From: Hypericum androsaemum
Lineage: Eukaryota; Streptophyta; Magnoliopsida; Malpighiales; Hypericaceae
Length of the DNA stretch: 64,000 nucleotides
Direction of reading: 5' to 3'
NCBI GenBank assembly: GCA_963995505.1
Contig: OZ023189.1
Coordinates: 14,159,495-14,223,494, forward strand
Below are positions 33,417-48,400 of this stretch, one piece after another; position 1 is the stretch's first letter, and each line of letters opens with the position of its first letter. The position numbers were made by a program, and so were the translations under genes. The notes beneath the pieces are model-generated. The model saw only the letters and a list, made by a program, of their open reading frames with translations, was not told where the DNA came from and searched no databases.

Positions 33417-34249
33417 TGGGAGCGAGGAGATGTCCACGTGGCGCCACATCATAAGTGAATGCTGATGTGGTTAGTTCAGATGGCTAGACAAGGTCCGGAA
33501 GGGTTCGAGCAGCTACTCGTGAATTTTTTTATGTTTATTGGCTGAGGTTTGATTCGATTGATCGATTTTTTACCACAAGGTATTAAAGTGATTTTTTGCG
33601 AAACTACAGAATACTAAAGTGGACTTTTCCCAAAAGTATTTGTTTATAAGTGTTGTAAGTATGTTTATAAATAATCTTTGTATTCATTATATTAAATTTT
33701 GGGGTGAATTAACGGAGAGGGCCATGCTTATTGAAGTGTCTTTCTTTCACAACCTACAATTATTACAAGTTTTCGTGGTAAGGCACGAGATACTAAACCA
33801 TGTATAATATACTACGGGTATTAACATTAAACCCTGAGGAGTTGAGTTTCAATAAAATTGCATTTTCAATGTCCGGTTCCAATTTCTAGTTAACTTTCTT
33901 CATATATAAATATAAAGATAAATTACAATCACATACTAAACAAACGTTCTACCGATAATCCAGCCTTCCGGCTAAAAGCTCTACTAGTTCATCACTGTAT
34001 AAGGTTGCATGCTGCTGCTAAGGCAACAGCAAAGGCTGCCCTTGCAGCTGCAGCTACCGACTCAGTTGTCTGCCATTGAAATTCTATTCTATCATTCTAT
34101 TCTGCTTCTGACTTCTGTCAAACTCTCAAACCTTTTTTGTAGTGTAAGAACATTCGGATACTCTTTGTTCTTAATTTTTTGAAGTTTTAGTTTTCTTTTC
34201 CTTAATCAAAACAAATACCCTTTTTGTCTGTCCAGGTTTTGTAACTCGG
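33417..34249. other. Intergenic, no gene seen
   Basis: An Ala-codon-rich snippet at about 34000-34070 (open for ~20 codons) could be an exon scrap but is unassignable. Confidence 0.4.
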
Positions 34250-34975
34250 ATTCATATCATATCGTGGAGGTGGACATTGGCATTCCCTAAATCTTCTAGG
34301 ATTCTTTTCCCCTATCCTTCGCATTCCCTAGAATAGGTTTCCAAATGCGTCATTCAAACACACTCCGAGCAATGCTACATATTTCCCTCGGGTGGCTAAT
34401 TGCGAGATGGGATCAATTCGATGAGTTCAGTTGGCTTAATGGATCTATACGAAGTGAATTGTGACTAATCCAGTTTCATGATGTATCTGATGTTATATAT
34501 CGAATTGAAATTTCCGATATAGTTACTCTTAATGATGTTATCTTTATAAGTGTAAAAAATTGAGAAACTAAGATTCTGAAAGCAATTGATTGGTGGACGC
34601 GTACAAAATGATGAGACCGGATTGAATGGGGACTAAAGATAATTTGTCCACATGTGGGGACTACATTTTGGGCCAAAATGATAATCCATTGGTGGGTCCA
34701 GCTGAATTCGTTACCATTTGAGCCGATTGATTTGTTTAGTTGTTGTGTTTTACCTATTTTTAATGCTTTAATTGTACTTTGGTGGGTCCAGCTAATTAAT
34801 TAAATCAGAGGGAAACATGCAAAGATGGTGATAACTTGAAAATACACTAGTCCTTGCTAAAAAACATGCAAGGATGGTGACAACGAGAAGCATTTAATTA
34901 ACTGTCACTAGTAATTGACAACGAGTCCCTGCCTTTAATTAACAGTCGTAAAGGACAATAATGTCACTATAATGT
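34250..34975. repeat. Segmental duplication A, copy 1
   Basis: Matches 38693-39640 in the same order and orientation (for example tcatatcatatcgtggaggt, caaacacactccgagcaatg, ggtgggtccagctaattaat). Copy 2 carries extra internal sequence. Non-coding. Confidence 0.85.
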
Positions 34976-35689
34976 TATATAATCAAACTTGTTTTATCAA
35001 TACTAGCAAAGACGCACGCGCAATCCGAGTGCCATTCTGTTTCAAAACCCAGAAAATATATCGTTTATTGATTTTCTTTTTTAAGCTGTACATGAATAAG
35101 TTGCTCTCCTGCATATTTAATTACACTATTTTCTTTTTTGATTTACCCAAAACACCATAAGAACTTATTTGTACATAACATTTTTTTGTAAACGTTACAA
35201 CATTATCAGCAATACCACATCTCTTGGCTAACATATTAGTGTTCTTTCTTGAAATACTTCATGAAACAGCTGCTACAGGAGAAACGTTGCGAATCTTTAC
35301 AATATTAGATGATGAAAGCACTATAACTTTTTTCTTATCTACTCTCTTTCATAATATTCTGCTTAATATAGATTACGTATATATAACTATGGACATCATG
35401 TGATCGGCCAATTATTTGGGGAAGAGGATATCATGGATGTAATTATGAGTTATCTCGGAGGAGTTTAATTTATGAGATTTATCTACTTATAAATAAATGT
35501 AATTTGTTATCCTCACTACTGTTTGCTGGCAACATTTTAAGTTTTATTATTTTGATTATAGAAATAGTAATTACAGGTCATATCCAACCCAGTTCCGGTC
35601 TGTGCTGTATTTTTATAATATATCCATTATGTATTTATTAAAAATATTACCTAATACTAGGTTACAAATGAAATAGGAATTTATTTGGT
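34976..35689. other. Intergenic, no gene seen
   Basis: AT-rich, no coding motif. Confidence 0.5.
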
Positions 35690-35830
35690 AATTCATTAAC
35701 AATGAAATCATCGGAAAAAAACTAGATGGATTCTTTGGTTAGTAAACAATAGAACTTACTTGAATTTATTTGTAATAGCTTAAACTATAGGTTCATCCAC
35801 ACTCCAAAAAAAAGGTACAAAAAATGCAAC
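35690..35830. repeat. Segmental duplication B, copy 1 (partner 36590-36760)
   Basis: Shares 'tttggtaattcattaaca', 'aactagatg', 'cttgaatttatttg' and 'atccacactc' in the same order with 36590-36760. Confidence 0.7.
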
Positions 35831-36454
35831 TAACATTAGCCAGTGGAGGATTAACATTCCTGCAGCCACGGATTCAATGTTGACCGTTTTGCTCAAAATA
35901 AAAATACGAAGATAATTAAAAGAGATGATATTCTTTTCTTTGCAGCTCCAACCCAGACCCAGGTAAAAGCTTTTTAAAGAAGAAAATTAGAGAGCGTCGC
36001 CTCGTTGAAAGTAATTTTAAAGGATCCACCTTCGTCCCTGTTTTTTAAAACTTAATTTTTCATTTTGAATTAAATTATAATCATTTTTCATTTTGATTGC
36101 TGGTTTATTAATGAGTAATCAATGACGTTCGTTAACCCATAATTAGATTTAAGTCAGCCATCCTCAAAAGTATGTCCACAAAATCCAAATTCTCTATTTC
36201 TGATAACTAGATTAAAAATTGCTAAATTAACGGGAAGAATTTAATTGAAGACACGCTTGAAAATATGAGCATGTTACAATTGTGCATGGACCCGCTTCAG
36301 ACCTACTTATGAAAAATTTATTTTTTTACGAAATCATCCTTGCTTGATGTATTAATAAAAATTTATTGTACGTTTTAAATCACGAATACAAGTACTAAGA
36401 TATCATAAAGTATATTTTTTTAATATAATCGTTAAGTATAAACTTAGTATTACA

Positions 36455-36560
36455 TCTGTCAAAGTGTTTATAGTTCAACGACACAAGGCATTGTAAATGT
36501 CTATAAAATTTAAGGTTCAAACTCTGACATGACAGTTGTAAAATTTACCTTTAAGAAAAA
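36455..36560 (+). repeat. Possible tRNA-related SINE fragment
   Basis: 'tatagttcaacgacacaagg', then 'ggttcaaactctgacatg' (B-box-like) and 'gtaaaatttaccttta' resemble a decayed plant SINE. A related end 'gtaaaaatttacctttaaa' follows 'agcctagcggtacaagg' at about 54275-54335. Weak. Confidence 0.3.
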
Positions 36561-36589
36561 TTAATAGGAATTCTAAAAAAATGTAATAG

Positions 36590-36760
36590 GAATTATTTGG
36601 TAATTCATTAACAGATGACACCATCGAAAGAACTAGATGAATTATTTGTTTGGTAAATAATAGTACTTAATTGAATTTATTTGTTTAAAAGCTAAAACTA
36701 TACTTTTATCCACACTCGAAAAAAACAACCCCAAAAATGCAAACTAACAGAAAGTAAAAC
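36590..36760. repeat. Segmental duplication B, copy 2
   Basis: Partner of 35690-35830, about 900 bp downstream, same orientation. Confidence 0.7.
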
Positions 36761-38692
36761 AATTCAAAAAACACTAAATAAAACTCCCACGCTGGCGTTA
36801 AAAAATTAAAAGAGGGGTTTTAATTTTTTTTAGGTGTTGGGCCGGGTCACTGGTCAGAGCCCAAATCAGAGTCACATCCAAAGCCAACGCGGGTGCCAAA
36901 TTATTTTGAAATGGGTGCCCAGGTCTCAAGTGTAGGGCCCGCTTTAATTACTACGCCGCCCACGTGCGAAGCAGCTGCACACGCGGCTTTGTTAATTGAG
37001 ACACAGGTGGACAACTAATTAAAAATGGAAATTGACAAGTAGAACAAAAGTCGGCCCAAGCCCCGAGGTAGGTCATATGAAGATGTGTGACCTGACGGGA
37101 AGCAAGAGATGGGCCTCAGTTGACCATACAATGGTTTTTTTGGTCTGTAAAGTGTTGTTTTTGGGTTTTTTTTTTGAAAGTGGCATTGGAAAAAAATATT
37201 TTACGGAAACGGTGTCCACATCGTACAACGACGCCAAGATGCAATTTTTAAGTCATATCCAGAAAATGATAAAAAAAAAGTCGTATATTGGTAAGAAATG
37301 ACTTAAAAAATCGTATATTGGTAAATTAAGCACATTGCGTGTTCAATCTTGGTGATCCAAGAGGATGTCTCTTTCTTCATGGTCATTCGTTCGATCTGAG
37401 CAACAATATTGCAATCTTGTTTCTACTATCCAACATAAATATTAAATTAAATACATTAAATTGTAATAAAACCTCAAAAGCTGTATTCAATTATTTGATT
37501 GCAATAATAGTGGTCAATTAACATTATACATGAAATGGTTAATTAATACTCAGTTGCTTAATCTTTTTTTTTCTCACCTTAAAATTTTGCACAAAAGCAA
37601 GCAAACACTATTGACTACCAAAGAAATTGTTAAGACGGAATATAGCTACGAAAACAATAACATAGCTATGAGCTTAAGATTGTTGGAACTAGTAGATCTA
37701 GTTAATTATTATTATAATACAATTCATATTGGCAATAGACTTGGTGTATCCCTGTACTTTAAATTTCAAGGTGAGATAATACATGTACTTTTTCAATAAA
37801 AAAATCACATTGGCAATAACATACGAATCATATAATTGGTAATATTGAAATAGGAGAGAATATTCACAATAACGTTTTGAGCAAATCGTATAAATATTAC
37901 CTCCTTGTAGCTCGTGTTTTTCGGTATAGTCCTCCTCTTGATGATCACTTTTTCGAATTTAATAATGGACGAGGCCACAGCAAGCCATATGCGCTTAAGC
38001 TCATATTACCCGCATATATCTCTTCAGGCCTCAAGGGTAAGCAAGTTTCCAAGGTACAACGCCCAATCACTCGGTCAGATGGAAGCAACATCTGACTGAC
38101 CTGCGAACCCTCAGCGGTTACAGAACTCCGACTCGATGCAAGAATGTATAATGTCTATGCTAAGGGGGAGAGGAGAGTAGAAATACTCAATGTGAGTTTT
38201 CTTGGTGCATTTCAAATGAGAGGAGGAGACCCTTTTTTTATAAGTAAATTTTGAGACCCCATTTAATTCTGGAATAATGGCGGTCATCAATTCCCTATTA
38301 ATCATGGTCAATTAATGAGTGTTTACAACCATTAACACTCCTTATTAACCACGGTCAATAAATGAGCGGTTACCGGAGTCATAAATCTCGAATTCATGAC
38401 GACTAGTAAAACACACATCACTTCGAAGCCAAATTCACACATCACTTCGAAGCCAAATTCATTCACACAGAGATTTTTTTTTTCAAGTGTTATTTATCGT
38501 TACGAAACTTTCTCAACGAGTTTCATATTGATCTCATAGATACCTAAACTAATTGGTTTGACTCACGTTAGCTCAAAGTTTCTAAGAGAATATATTAAAA
38601 TTCTCTTTCTAATTAATCTTTTAGGCCCAGGCCCAACATACACATTTATGCTGGGCCAATCTCTTCGATGGATTAAAAATTTTATTCTCCAA
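36761..38692. other. Intergenic, no supported gene
   Basis: A stretch at about 37965-38030 starts MDEATASHMRLSSYYPH and meets a gtaagc donor-like site, but no continuation is found and no family is recognised. Otherwise AT-rich. Confidence 0.4.
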
Positions 38693-39640
38693 CATAATTC
38701 ATATCATATCGTGGAGGTGGACATTGGCATGCCCTAATTCTTATAGGGTTATGTTCCTCTATCCTTCACATTTGTCTTTTTAAAATCTGCTCGAAAAGTT
38801 TCCCAATTGCGCCATTCAAACACACTCCGAGCAATGCCACATATTTTCCTCTGGTGGCTAATTGCGAGATGGATCAATTCGATGAGTTCGGTTGGTTTCA
38901 TGGATCCATATGAAATAAATTGAAACTAATCCAGTTTTATGATGTATCTGATATTATACACAAAAATTATCGAATTAAAATTTCTGATATAGTTGCTGGT
39001 GTTTTCTTTATAAGTATGATGAAAAAATGACATACTCGTTATCTCGAAAAATTTGAGAAACTAGGATTCTTATAGTATTTGATTGGTGGACCGTACAAAA
39101 TGCTAGTCCATTGGTGGGTCCAGCTGAATGCGTTACCAATTGAGCTGATTGATTTGTTTAGTTGTGTTTTGCCTATTTTTTAATGCTTTAATTGTACTTT
39201 GGTGGGTCCAGCTAATTAATTAAATCAGAGGGAAACATGCAAAGATGGTGATCAAAATACGCTAGTCCTTACTAAAAAACATGCAAGGAAGGTGACAACG
39301 ATAATCATTTAATTAACTGTCATTAGTAAAAAAATTGGGTGATAAACTGTCATTAGTGATTGACGATTTTGGATTGAGCGGGGACAACATAAAAGTCGTT
39401 CCTACGGAGGGGATTTTGTTTGAACTATAAGATTTTATTAAAAATCGTGTCTAGAGATCTGACAATCATAAAAAATCATGTCTATAAGTATAATTACTTT
39501 ATCCATATCAGTGGGGATAAGTCTTGTCCCCACTGAATCCAACCCGTAATTGATAACGAGTACCTGCCTTTAATTAATAGTCGTAAAGGATAATAATGTC
39601 ACTATAATGTTATATAATTAAACTTTTATGTCTTATCTAC
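38693..39640. repeat. Segmental duplication A, copy 2
   Basis: Partner of 34250-34975. It differs by many substitutions and by insertions, notably about 39330-39540. Confidence 0.85.
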
Positions 39641-41389
39641 AGCTGGTTAGCTAAAACTGGAACAAATTTTTGTTACTTGTAATATTCGAATTAGTTTCAC
39701 CTACACAATTTTTATAGTGTAACTTTGGAATATTAAAATACATGTACTTATGAAAAAGGACGCAAGTCAATCACTAAAATTGAAAGGAAGGATTCTTTTA
39801 AATCGCCCAACGTAATAATGTCATCTATAATCCCCATTCTCCAGCCTTCGTATTTTTTTTTTATATATAAGTAGAAATTTCATTAATAAAACTTTTTAAA
39901 ATTCTCTCGGATCAGAGTGGTACGAGGAATAACCATAGACCTCGATAATAAACTCTTCATAATTTTTCTAAAATAATTTTATTTGGGGACAATATTTCGA
40001 TAGTTAGATCCATAATGACTCACCGCGCATAAGTATATCTTGTCCGCCTACTCGCTAATTCAGGAAGTCGGAAGAGATGTTAGAAGTAGCAGTTTATTTT
40101 GGTCATGGTATTTAAAAATGCAATCCGCAAATGGCACCTTTAGGCTGCGTTTGTTATGTAGTATGGGACACGCTTGGACAACGATTTTTGTCCAAGCTTA
40201 TGTTTGGTACAACAAATGGCTTGGACAAAATAAAAAATTTGTCCAAACCTTATCTCAAATTCTCGTCAAATTTAAATTCATGGGCCTAAAAAACCAATCA
40301 TAGTACATAAATAAACCTTTTCTGTTTTTACCATACTACCTTTACTTTTTTATATTTATTTCTTCTTTCCCTTACCCTTACACGCCATTCACCCACATCA
40401 AAAGGCTAGGATTCTCACATCTGAGCTTAGAATTCTTCACGCCAAGAGGAAACCATATATTTATGTTTATTTGCCAATTTAATTTTTTAATCTTATGCAT
40501 ATTCATGCGATTAAAGATAAACACTCAAATATCTTGTATCCATTTCATGCGATTATTACTAATATATTTTTTGCATCCATAATTAGGTTCACGTCTAGGT
40601 TTTAATAGACCAATCAAACATAAGACGATGACTATTTTAACAACACAATAGTTTGCTTTGCTGAATAATTAGATCTATGTATTTTCAAAATTAACTATAG
40701 AGGAAGTAATAAATTTTGGGATTCAACTAATGCAAAATCTCAGTTATGTTAGTTTGTTTCGAGAATTTGTAATCCAAATTTGTAAGGATTTTTTCTGAAG
40801 GATTTAGTTTTGATATTAATTTTTTTTGCAAGAATTTGGTTTTTGGTACAACAATTTTTAGAGTAACTGTGATAATCAATTTTATTCGAATTAATGAATA
40901 ATCTCTTTTGTTGTCGCGAAAGATAGTTTGGTCCTTAAAAAAAATTACATACTACACTACACTGTTACATGTACCAAAAGAAAACAATACTAAATATTCA
41001 ATCATATATTGAAGTTACCAAACACAAAATAAAATAGCTAGAACAAACAAGTCTGTCGAGTACTTTTCTGTCATGTTTCTCTAGTTTTGTCGGGTCCTGG
41101 TGCACGCACCCATAGATACATACGTCATCATTTTATATTTTGAAATTGATTCCTGCTCTCATTTTATAATATTTGAATTTAATTTATCCACAAGTGAATC
41201 TAAATATGTCATGATTTTAGTCAGTTCCTTACACACACACACTTATAGTCGTGGCGCGCAGTGGAAGAGGCTGGCGGGCGTAGGCGCGTAGCTCTCAAAA
41301 TCAGGGGGACAAGCTTGTCAATGCATTTACAATCCAAGATACGTTATTTTTTTGGGTGATATACAGTCCAAGATACGTAATCGAATAGG
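39641..41389. other. Intergenic, no gene seen
   Basis: Contains 'ggctgcgtttgttat' near 40143, a phrase common at ends of plant hAT-type MITEs, but no matching inverted end was found. Confidence 0.45.
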
Positions 41390-41990
41390 ACCCACCACCC
41401 AGCGTTTTTGGCCCCTTAATAAAGAAAGCAACAAAACGCAATTATTTGGAGGCTGATGTCTTGTCGTTTTGGTTTCGCCACCCTCCAACGCTGTTTTCTT
41501 TTAAAAACTTTGGCCGATAGTCCACCTCTGACGCATGTGTTGGTCTTCGGATTGTAGTGCACCTAGTCACTATTTTAAATGCACATTCACTCTGTAGACA
41601 AAAACCAAATGAATATTCTCTGACGTCGACGTTTTTCTATTTATTTACTTTTTTAGTGGTTAATCGTGCATCATGTTTTTTCCCCCGAAAGGATCCTGCG
41701 TCAGCTTCGTGTTGATGTAGTAAGAATTGGTCGATTTTACCACCAATAACATCTGTCAATTGTCAAAGTTGTTCTAACGCAATTATAATTATGAATCTCA
41801 AGTTTTAAGCTCTAAAAAAAATACACCAATTAAATTGTTATTATTTGAAATATCTGTTATTATGTGTCAAACACTATCTCACCTTATTTAGAGAAAATAT
41901 TTTTCAATAGTATCTTTTACTATGGTTATATTTTGTTTGATATCATGTCTAAATCAAACTTAGACTAATCGACTAAGTGAATATTCGAAT
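41390..41990. repeat. Segmental duplication C, copy 1 (partner 54640-55190)
   Basis: Shares 'tttggccccttaataaa', 'aacaaaacgcaat', 'attctctgacgtcgacgt' and 'ttaatcgtgcatcatgttt' in order with 54640-55190. Non-coding. Confidence 0.85.
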
Positions 41991-42823
41991 ATAAGATAAT
42001 TTTACCAATAATGTAAGTTTCTTATTTCCCAATTTTTTGTATGCATCAGAGACTGAAAGTTTATTAGAAAGAAAATTATATATTTTGTCGAAGCCACTTG
42101 GTATCAAATATTGGCTAAGATATAACCTTTGAATAATAATAAAATCTTTCTAATAAATTCTTAATACTATTATGTTCTTGTAGCTTGAAGTCGAGATAAG
42201 ACTAATTTGAAATATCCTAACCACGTTCATTTAAAACTAGAATACTCATGTTTTTTTCACTCGAGACGAATTATCTATATTGCAACTAGAGGAATTTCTT
42301 ATTGGTTTGTCTTCTATAACAATTTATTGTGAAAAGTGCATTTTACTTGTGGTTTCACCGATATTACGTTTAGGCCGCGTGATTTAAAATTAGTAATTCA
42401 GTCATTGTGCATATGGATGTCAATTAAACCCTTACCAATCAAGGGTCTTTCTTGATCTAGACCCTGATCCTGTCCGGATCTTTATATTTTCAAAGGATAA
42501 GGGCATGAATATGGATCTATAGTGTCCTACCTAAATTCTGCCCGAATTTTAAAAAATAATATATATGTATATTAATTATTAAACATAATACCAAATTCTC
42601 AATTTTATCCTACTAAATTTCAAAAAAATTTTGGATTTGGTTTCTTTGTATTGATTTGTTTAATGAATGAAAATGTCTCATTGCTATTTGAAAACGATCA
42701 AATGATAATTTAATTTTTTAAAATAAATTTTTTTAAAGACGGACCCGCCGGTCGGCCTAATCCTGCCTGATTTGTTATGACCCAGATCGTGCCCGGATCC
42801 TTATTTTTAAAGAAGATAAGAGT
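41991..42823. other. Intergenic flank of the LTR element
   Basis: AT-rich, no coding motif. Ends at the target-site duplication of the LTR element. Confidence 0.5.
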
Positions 42824-42828
42824 GATGA
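42824..42828. repeat. Target-site duplication, left (GATGA)
   Basis: The five bases before the left LTR equal the five bases after the right LTR (52041-52045). Confidence 0.92.
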
Positions 42829-45493
42829 TGTCACGACCCAACTCTGTGGTCGGTGACCGGCGCTAGACTTTGACTACTTAAATCACACACAAAGATCTAG
42901 CCAGCCTCAAACTTATTATAATTCTTATAAATCTTAAACCATTAAATTTATAACTAAAACTTATATTATCTTACATTTTAAATACCAAAATTTTACAACC
43001 AATTGTCAAGCTTTGTTCGATTAAACAAAATTAATATACTCTTAATAATTAAACATTCCCAAGATCAAAGCAAATCTTGTGACTACGGAGTTTCTAGATG
43101 AAAGAGCAAAATATAAACTGGAGACCTCGATGCAAGTCCTGGAGAACAAATCGGACTTGGTATGATCAAAGTAGATCTCTGAGCCAACACAACTCGTGCA
43201 CGAGTTCCTGCAAAACTGGTAGGTGGGGGGTGAGTGTTTTGGAACACCCAGTAAACAAATAAGATATGCATCGTAATTTATTTAGCTACTCAATGCACAA
43301 ACATTCCTAAAACATGCATATAACTAATATGGCGAATAAATTATGCAGAGATGTACATTATTCCAAGATCATACTTACTAGAAGACCAAATATAGCATAT
43401 AATCACAAAATCACAAAAACATGAGCAAACTACGCAACGTCCCATTCCGTCACGCAATTTGACACATGAACACATAATTCCAAAATCAAATCACAAAAAC
43501 TGGACGAACGTTCGGCAAGTTCTAGATAGTGTCACTCCAACTCCGACACGAGGATACCATATCTCAAAGGCGCCATCAGAATCCAACCCCGCCGGCCAAA
43601 CAGATCATATCAGAATCCATTGTATCCTCAGTATATGTGCACATATGCCAACATCCCCGGTTGGTCACGGGTAGACCTCTGCCTACTAGACGTCCATATC
43701 ACAGAGCCGAGCCATCCATGTAACAGACTTTCATATCATAACAAATTCATAGGCTCCCAAAATATATCAAACATATCTAGTGCCCCCCTGGGCCAGATTA
43801 AACAAACTTTTACAAATCATAAAGGCATACCATATACTCATATGACAAATTCACAAATGTACTCACGTTATCATTTTCAAAACATGACAAATAAATAGAG
43901 TGCGCTAAAAAAAGTACGAGTCACATATTATTTGTTTACCGATTACAGCCGATTTATAATCGGAATCCACCATCTTTGATAAAGTACCATCTCTTTCGCT
44001 TGGACATCGAGTTCAACCACCATTGTAGATTTCTCAAACGTCCCTCAAAAATGTTCAAATCCCTGCTAAAATGCATATCGTTCATATTGAGTCGTATATA
44101 CTTAAATCTTTCCCTAACCACCCCAATACCTATAAAAACGTTTACCAATTTCTCAATACAACTTGGCTTTTCAACATTGGTGCTTAATTATATATATATT
44201 TTTATTGGATCCTAAACGTTTCCAACTACGTTCAAACTTCCATTAGCTAATCCCAAGTTATTTCAAGAACCTCAATTTATAGTAATTCACTGAAGTATCA
44301 ATTTTTTAATTAAAAATCTCTACTAACAAGTTAACTTACCGTTATTCCAATCTTTACTCTATTCCATATTGTAATCTATACATATCAATCTTTTTCTCAA
44401 CATATTCCTTAAAGTTCTTGTTCCATTTCTCTCAATTTTTCTATCATAATTGTTTCCCTTCCGATAGGTTGAAACTTTAACTTGCTAATTCCTAGTGATA
44501 ATTGTCGATATCCATAGTTACAAGTCAATTGAACTAATTACTCATGATATTCATCTTACCCTCACGTATTTGTTACTTGCAAATAAATAGTCCATACTTA
44601 CAATTACTAAAAATAGCTTACCTAGCTTAGTTTTCCTTTTCTCTTCCTCGTTGGCTGTCCTTCTTTTCCTTAGTTTAGTTTCTGTGCTTAGATTTTATTT
44701 TTGTCAACAGGTTTCTTGTCTACAAGTACAGTAGAAAGTAGAGGATAATTGACTCTTTTAACCCATCAACTTTGTTCTGATCTTTTCACCGCTTCACATC
44801 TACATTGTATCAATTTTTACTCCGTGGCACTTCTCTTTACAGCCACGTTTTTTTGTCACTTTCTTTTATCATGTTAATCCTTTCTTTCTTTTTTTTGCTA
44901 GAACTTGTGAGAACCTTCTATGTTTTGATATAATTTTTTTTAGGCTAATTATACTCATACTTATCTTGTATTGTCATGTACCAAAGACTACTTGCTCTAA
45001 TAATATAAGAATATAGTAAGTAGAAAATAATCAGGGTTCTAATCCTAATCACAACAAAATCTACTTATATTTTATATTGCTATATGTGTTCTCGTTTATA
45101 ATATAGTAAACTGCCACATTTTCTTCTTATTTTAAGTTGATATGTCTTACTTGCTCCCACTTGCCACGTTTTTTTTTCTTTTTACTTTGCAACTCTTTCT
45201 TCTTCTTTTTTTTCCGTAGCTTATCACTTCATAATAGTTAGTTTGTATTTGGGTCCTACTTTGTTTGATTTAGACAAATTTGATTCTAGCTTTTATTTAT
45301 TTTCAATTAATTTAACAACTATACTTTTATGTAATACCTTGTACCAAATTATATATATATAACCACATTCCTATAATTTCTCCATTATCAATTTACATCA
45401 CTATTTCTCAGTATACTATATTATTATTTTAGCGAATGACTTAACACACTTAATTAAACTCTACTAAGTCTAATTAATATGGTAGGTATTACA
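42829..45493 (-). repeat. LTR (3' LTR in element orientation), 2665 bp
   Basis: Differs from the right LTR, by eye, at 42873, 44835, 44927 and 45447 (all transitions) and in a T/TTC microsatellite near 45200. Short open frames inside are identical in both LTRs only because the LTRs are. Confidence 0.95.
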
Positions 45494-48400
45494 TTCTCCC
45501 CTCCTTATAAAAATTCGGTCCCCGAATTTACTTAAACAAAGTTTGTTTACATAGTTAGATACTTAAGTTGTATCTCTTCTTACATCCCTGAGATTGTCTT
45601 GCTTGTAAATAATTTTCCTATCATACTTTCTAAATAAGAAAATCTCTATTCCGACACTTTCAAAATACCTGATCCAGAATTCTTATAGGAACTTTTGACC
45701 TGCCAAGTTTAACTAATCTCAATTTCAACTATTTGTGGCTTCAAAACTAGAACAGGTCATGTAAATGTATCTCATACCTAAAGATGCGAAAGGCTATGTG
45801 GTAATGTGACCAATGTTGTGACCAAGCCAACCAAAGTGCCACTAGCTCAATTTGCTCAAAATTCTCCAAAATGGTGACAAAGGTATTATGTTACCGTTCA
45901 ACATAATCCAAAGTCCCAAAATAGTCCAATGCACTTAGGATATAGTTTTCTACTTCTTCCAAATATGAGTGTCTTTTTCAAGGGTAATACCTTGATCACC
46001 ACATGATTCCTCAACTTAAATTATAAATCTTTCCAAATTTATTCTCCCTTTCTTAGGTAATACATTGAGCGACATGTATTTTCTCACATTAAACTGTATT
46101 TCCTTCCCTTTCTTAACCTTATGAATTACATTAGTCTTTTCCTTCTTCTTTTTTTTAAGTATATAACATCGAAGAAACTCCTTCGATCAAAGTTTCAATA
46201 AGTTATTTATTACAATATTGTTCTACTCTTCATATCAATTACTTGACAAATTATTTAAATCTTTCGTCCAATAGTATAATCCTAACCATAAAGGGTATAA
46301 CACTCTTGTGTCTAATCCATACCGGTTGATCAACAACCAATAATCATTCTGTCGAATTCTTTCGACAAAACTTTATGAACCTCCATTGTTCTCTATTTTA
46401 TGTCATATGAATTTATATTTTGCATAATTCTAAACTTACTCCTTTCTGACATTGCCCATAAATTAATCCAAAATTTTTTTTATTATCCATTTTTATCATT
46501 TTTCTTAGACTTAAAACTTACTTATGCATACATAGCGCTCTTCATCTTGGTTATCTCCGTTTATCTCAAATCTTTTTATTATACTTATAGTTCTTTAAAT
46601 AAATTTCACTTAGTTTTATTTGTGTCATACATTGTGTGGTTCTACTCAACCATTATCCAGATCATCTCCAGACCATATTTTCCATAATTTTTGTAACATT
46701 TTTTTTCAGTCAGCCCAAAAATGCCAAAATCTTACATACATTTGATCCATTAATTCTTAAAGTTTTTTTTCCAGCATGACACAACCAAGAGCCTCTTGGT
46801 TCTTAAAGTTAAATGTATCTATTGGTTTGCTGAAAAACTGAACCTCTAATCCTCTCCAACAACAAACCATATCACTTTATCATCTCTAAAACTCAAAAAA
46901 ATTTCATAACCTTCCAATACTCCAAATCCACAAACGCTATCATATAACTTGTAGTTCCATGAAGTTCACAATGTCAGTTGTAATATCTTCATGTGCTCTT
47001 CTAAATTATCCATATACACCAAATATTTTCATAAAATTATTAACTTATATGCTTGAGCACTCGAATTATAATTCTTATCATAAATTTCATCTTGTGAGTT
47101 GACCAAATATCATATCGCTACATTTTAATGCATACACTAAGTTCCAAAAGTTATGTTGACTACAGCATCTTCCATTGGTACCATGACCATGTGTCATTCT
47201 TATTATCAAATAAAAATACCACAGTATTTTCGAACCTATAAAAATTCTTATTCATCAAGTTTGCTAAACTCTTTTCTTTGAATAATGTCATACTTCGTAG
47301 TGGAACAGACGCTAGCACTTTTCCCTTTCCAAAGCAATCATATTACTCAATCTTACTTCCAAAACAAATTAGTTTATCATCCCCAAGTTAAATCTTTTTG
47401 CTTTGTAGATTTTCATAATCTACCTTTTTGACTAATTGAGTTTACGATTATAAGTTGTACCAAACTTTTTACCAAAACTCTCGTATACTCTCAAATAACT
47501 CTTTTATCCTCAAATAAATATCTTCGTGTATTCAACCTCAATAATGCAATAACAGACTTACATGATTTTATCATTGCGTGTGCCAAAAATTTTCCTTTGA
47601 TTCTATAATTTTTCACATAATTATCTTAGTGTTTAGAAGATCTTCAACATTCTTTTTAACCATATATATGCTTTAGAATTTATGGAGTAGTATCTACATA
47701 TACTTCCATCCAAGTACAAACCAATTTTAATCTTCCTGGTCGTTTCTAGAGCTTGAACCCAAATTTGATTGTAACTTCTTTTCTTACCAATACAACTTTT
47801 GTGACTATTCAGTCACTCATATCTTCTTACTTCACATCTCAAAATTTTGCACAATCCGACTTAGGTTCCAAAGTCTACATACCATTTGTTCTCCTATTCT
47901 TTAATTTCATTATTCTCCACTTTCAATTAAATCAGTTTAACATACTTCCTTCTAGTCTCTGAGCTTTCTTCATTTCATATTTCACTAACCATATAATCTC
48001 ATTAAGTTTCACACAAACTCATTACAAAATTAATATTTTCACCCCAAATTTACTTTGCCATACATACTTTTCCTTCTTTAAGATAACTTAAATCAAATTT
48101 TTACTAATCAAATCTTTTCGTTCGTTTCTCTTTCTAAGCCATTGTTTAGTTGATGATTTATCCCAAATTTCTCTTGTACAAATAACATTTACTTCCCACT
48201 CTTTTATAGAGCTTGCATAACATTATCTCAATATTAGTGTGCTTATTGTAGCTATAAGCTATATGATTTGTAGATTATCAAAATTTTATGTCATATCTCT
48301 ACCTTACAGTCTTTAATACTTATGTTATATGCATCATATCACAATCTGATTACACAGAGAAACTTTACTCAAATTCAGAAGACTTTTATCTAGCCTCTAA

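Noticed and set aside
37965..38030. Possible first exon (MDEATASHMRLSS...) with a gtaagc site
   Set aside because: No second exon, no known motif and no promoter-like context were found.
40138..40300. Start of a hAT-type MITE (ggctgcgtttg...)
   Set aside because: No inverted partner end or target duplication found nearby.
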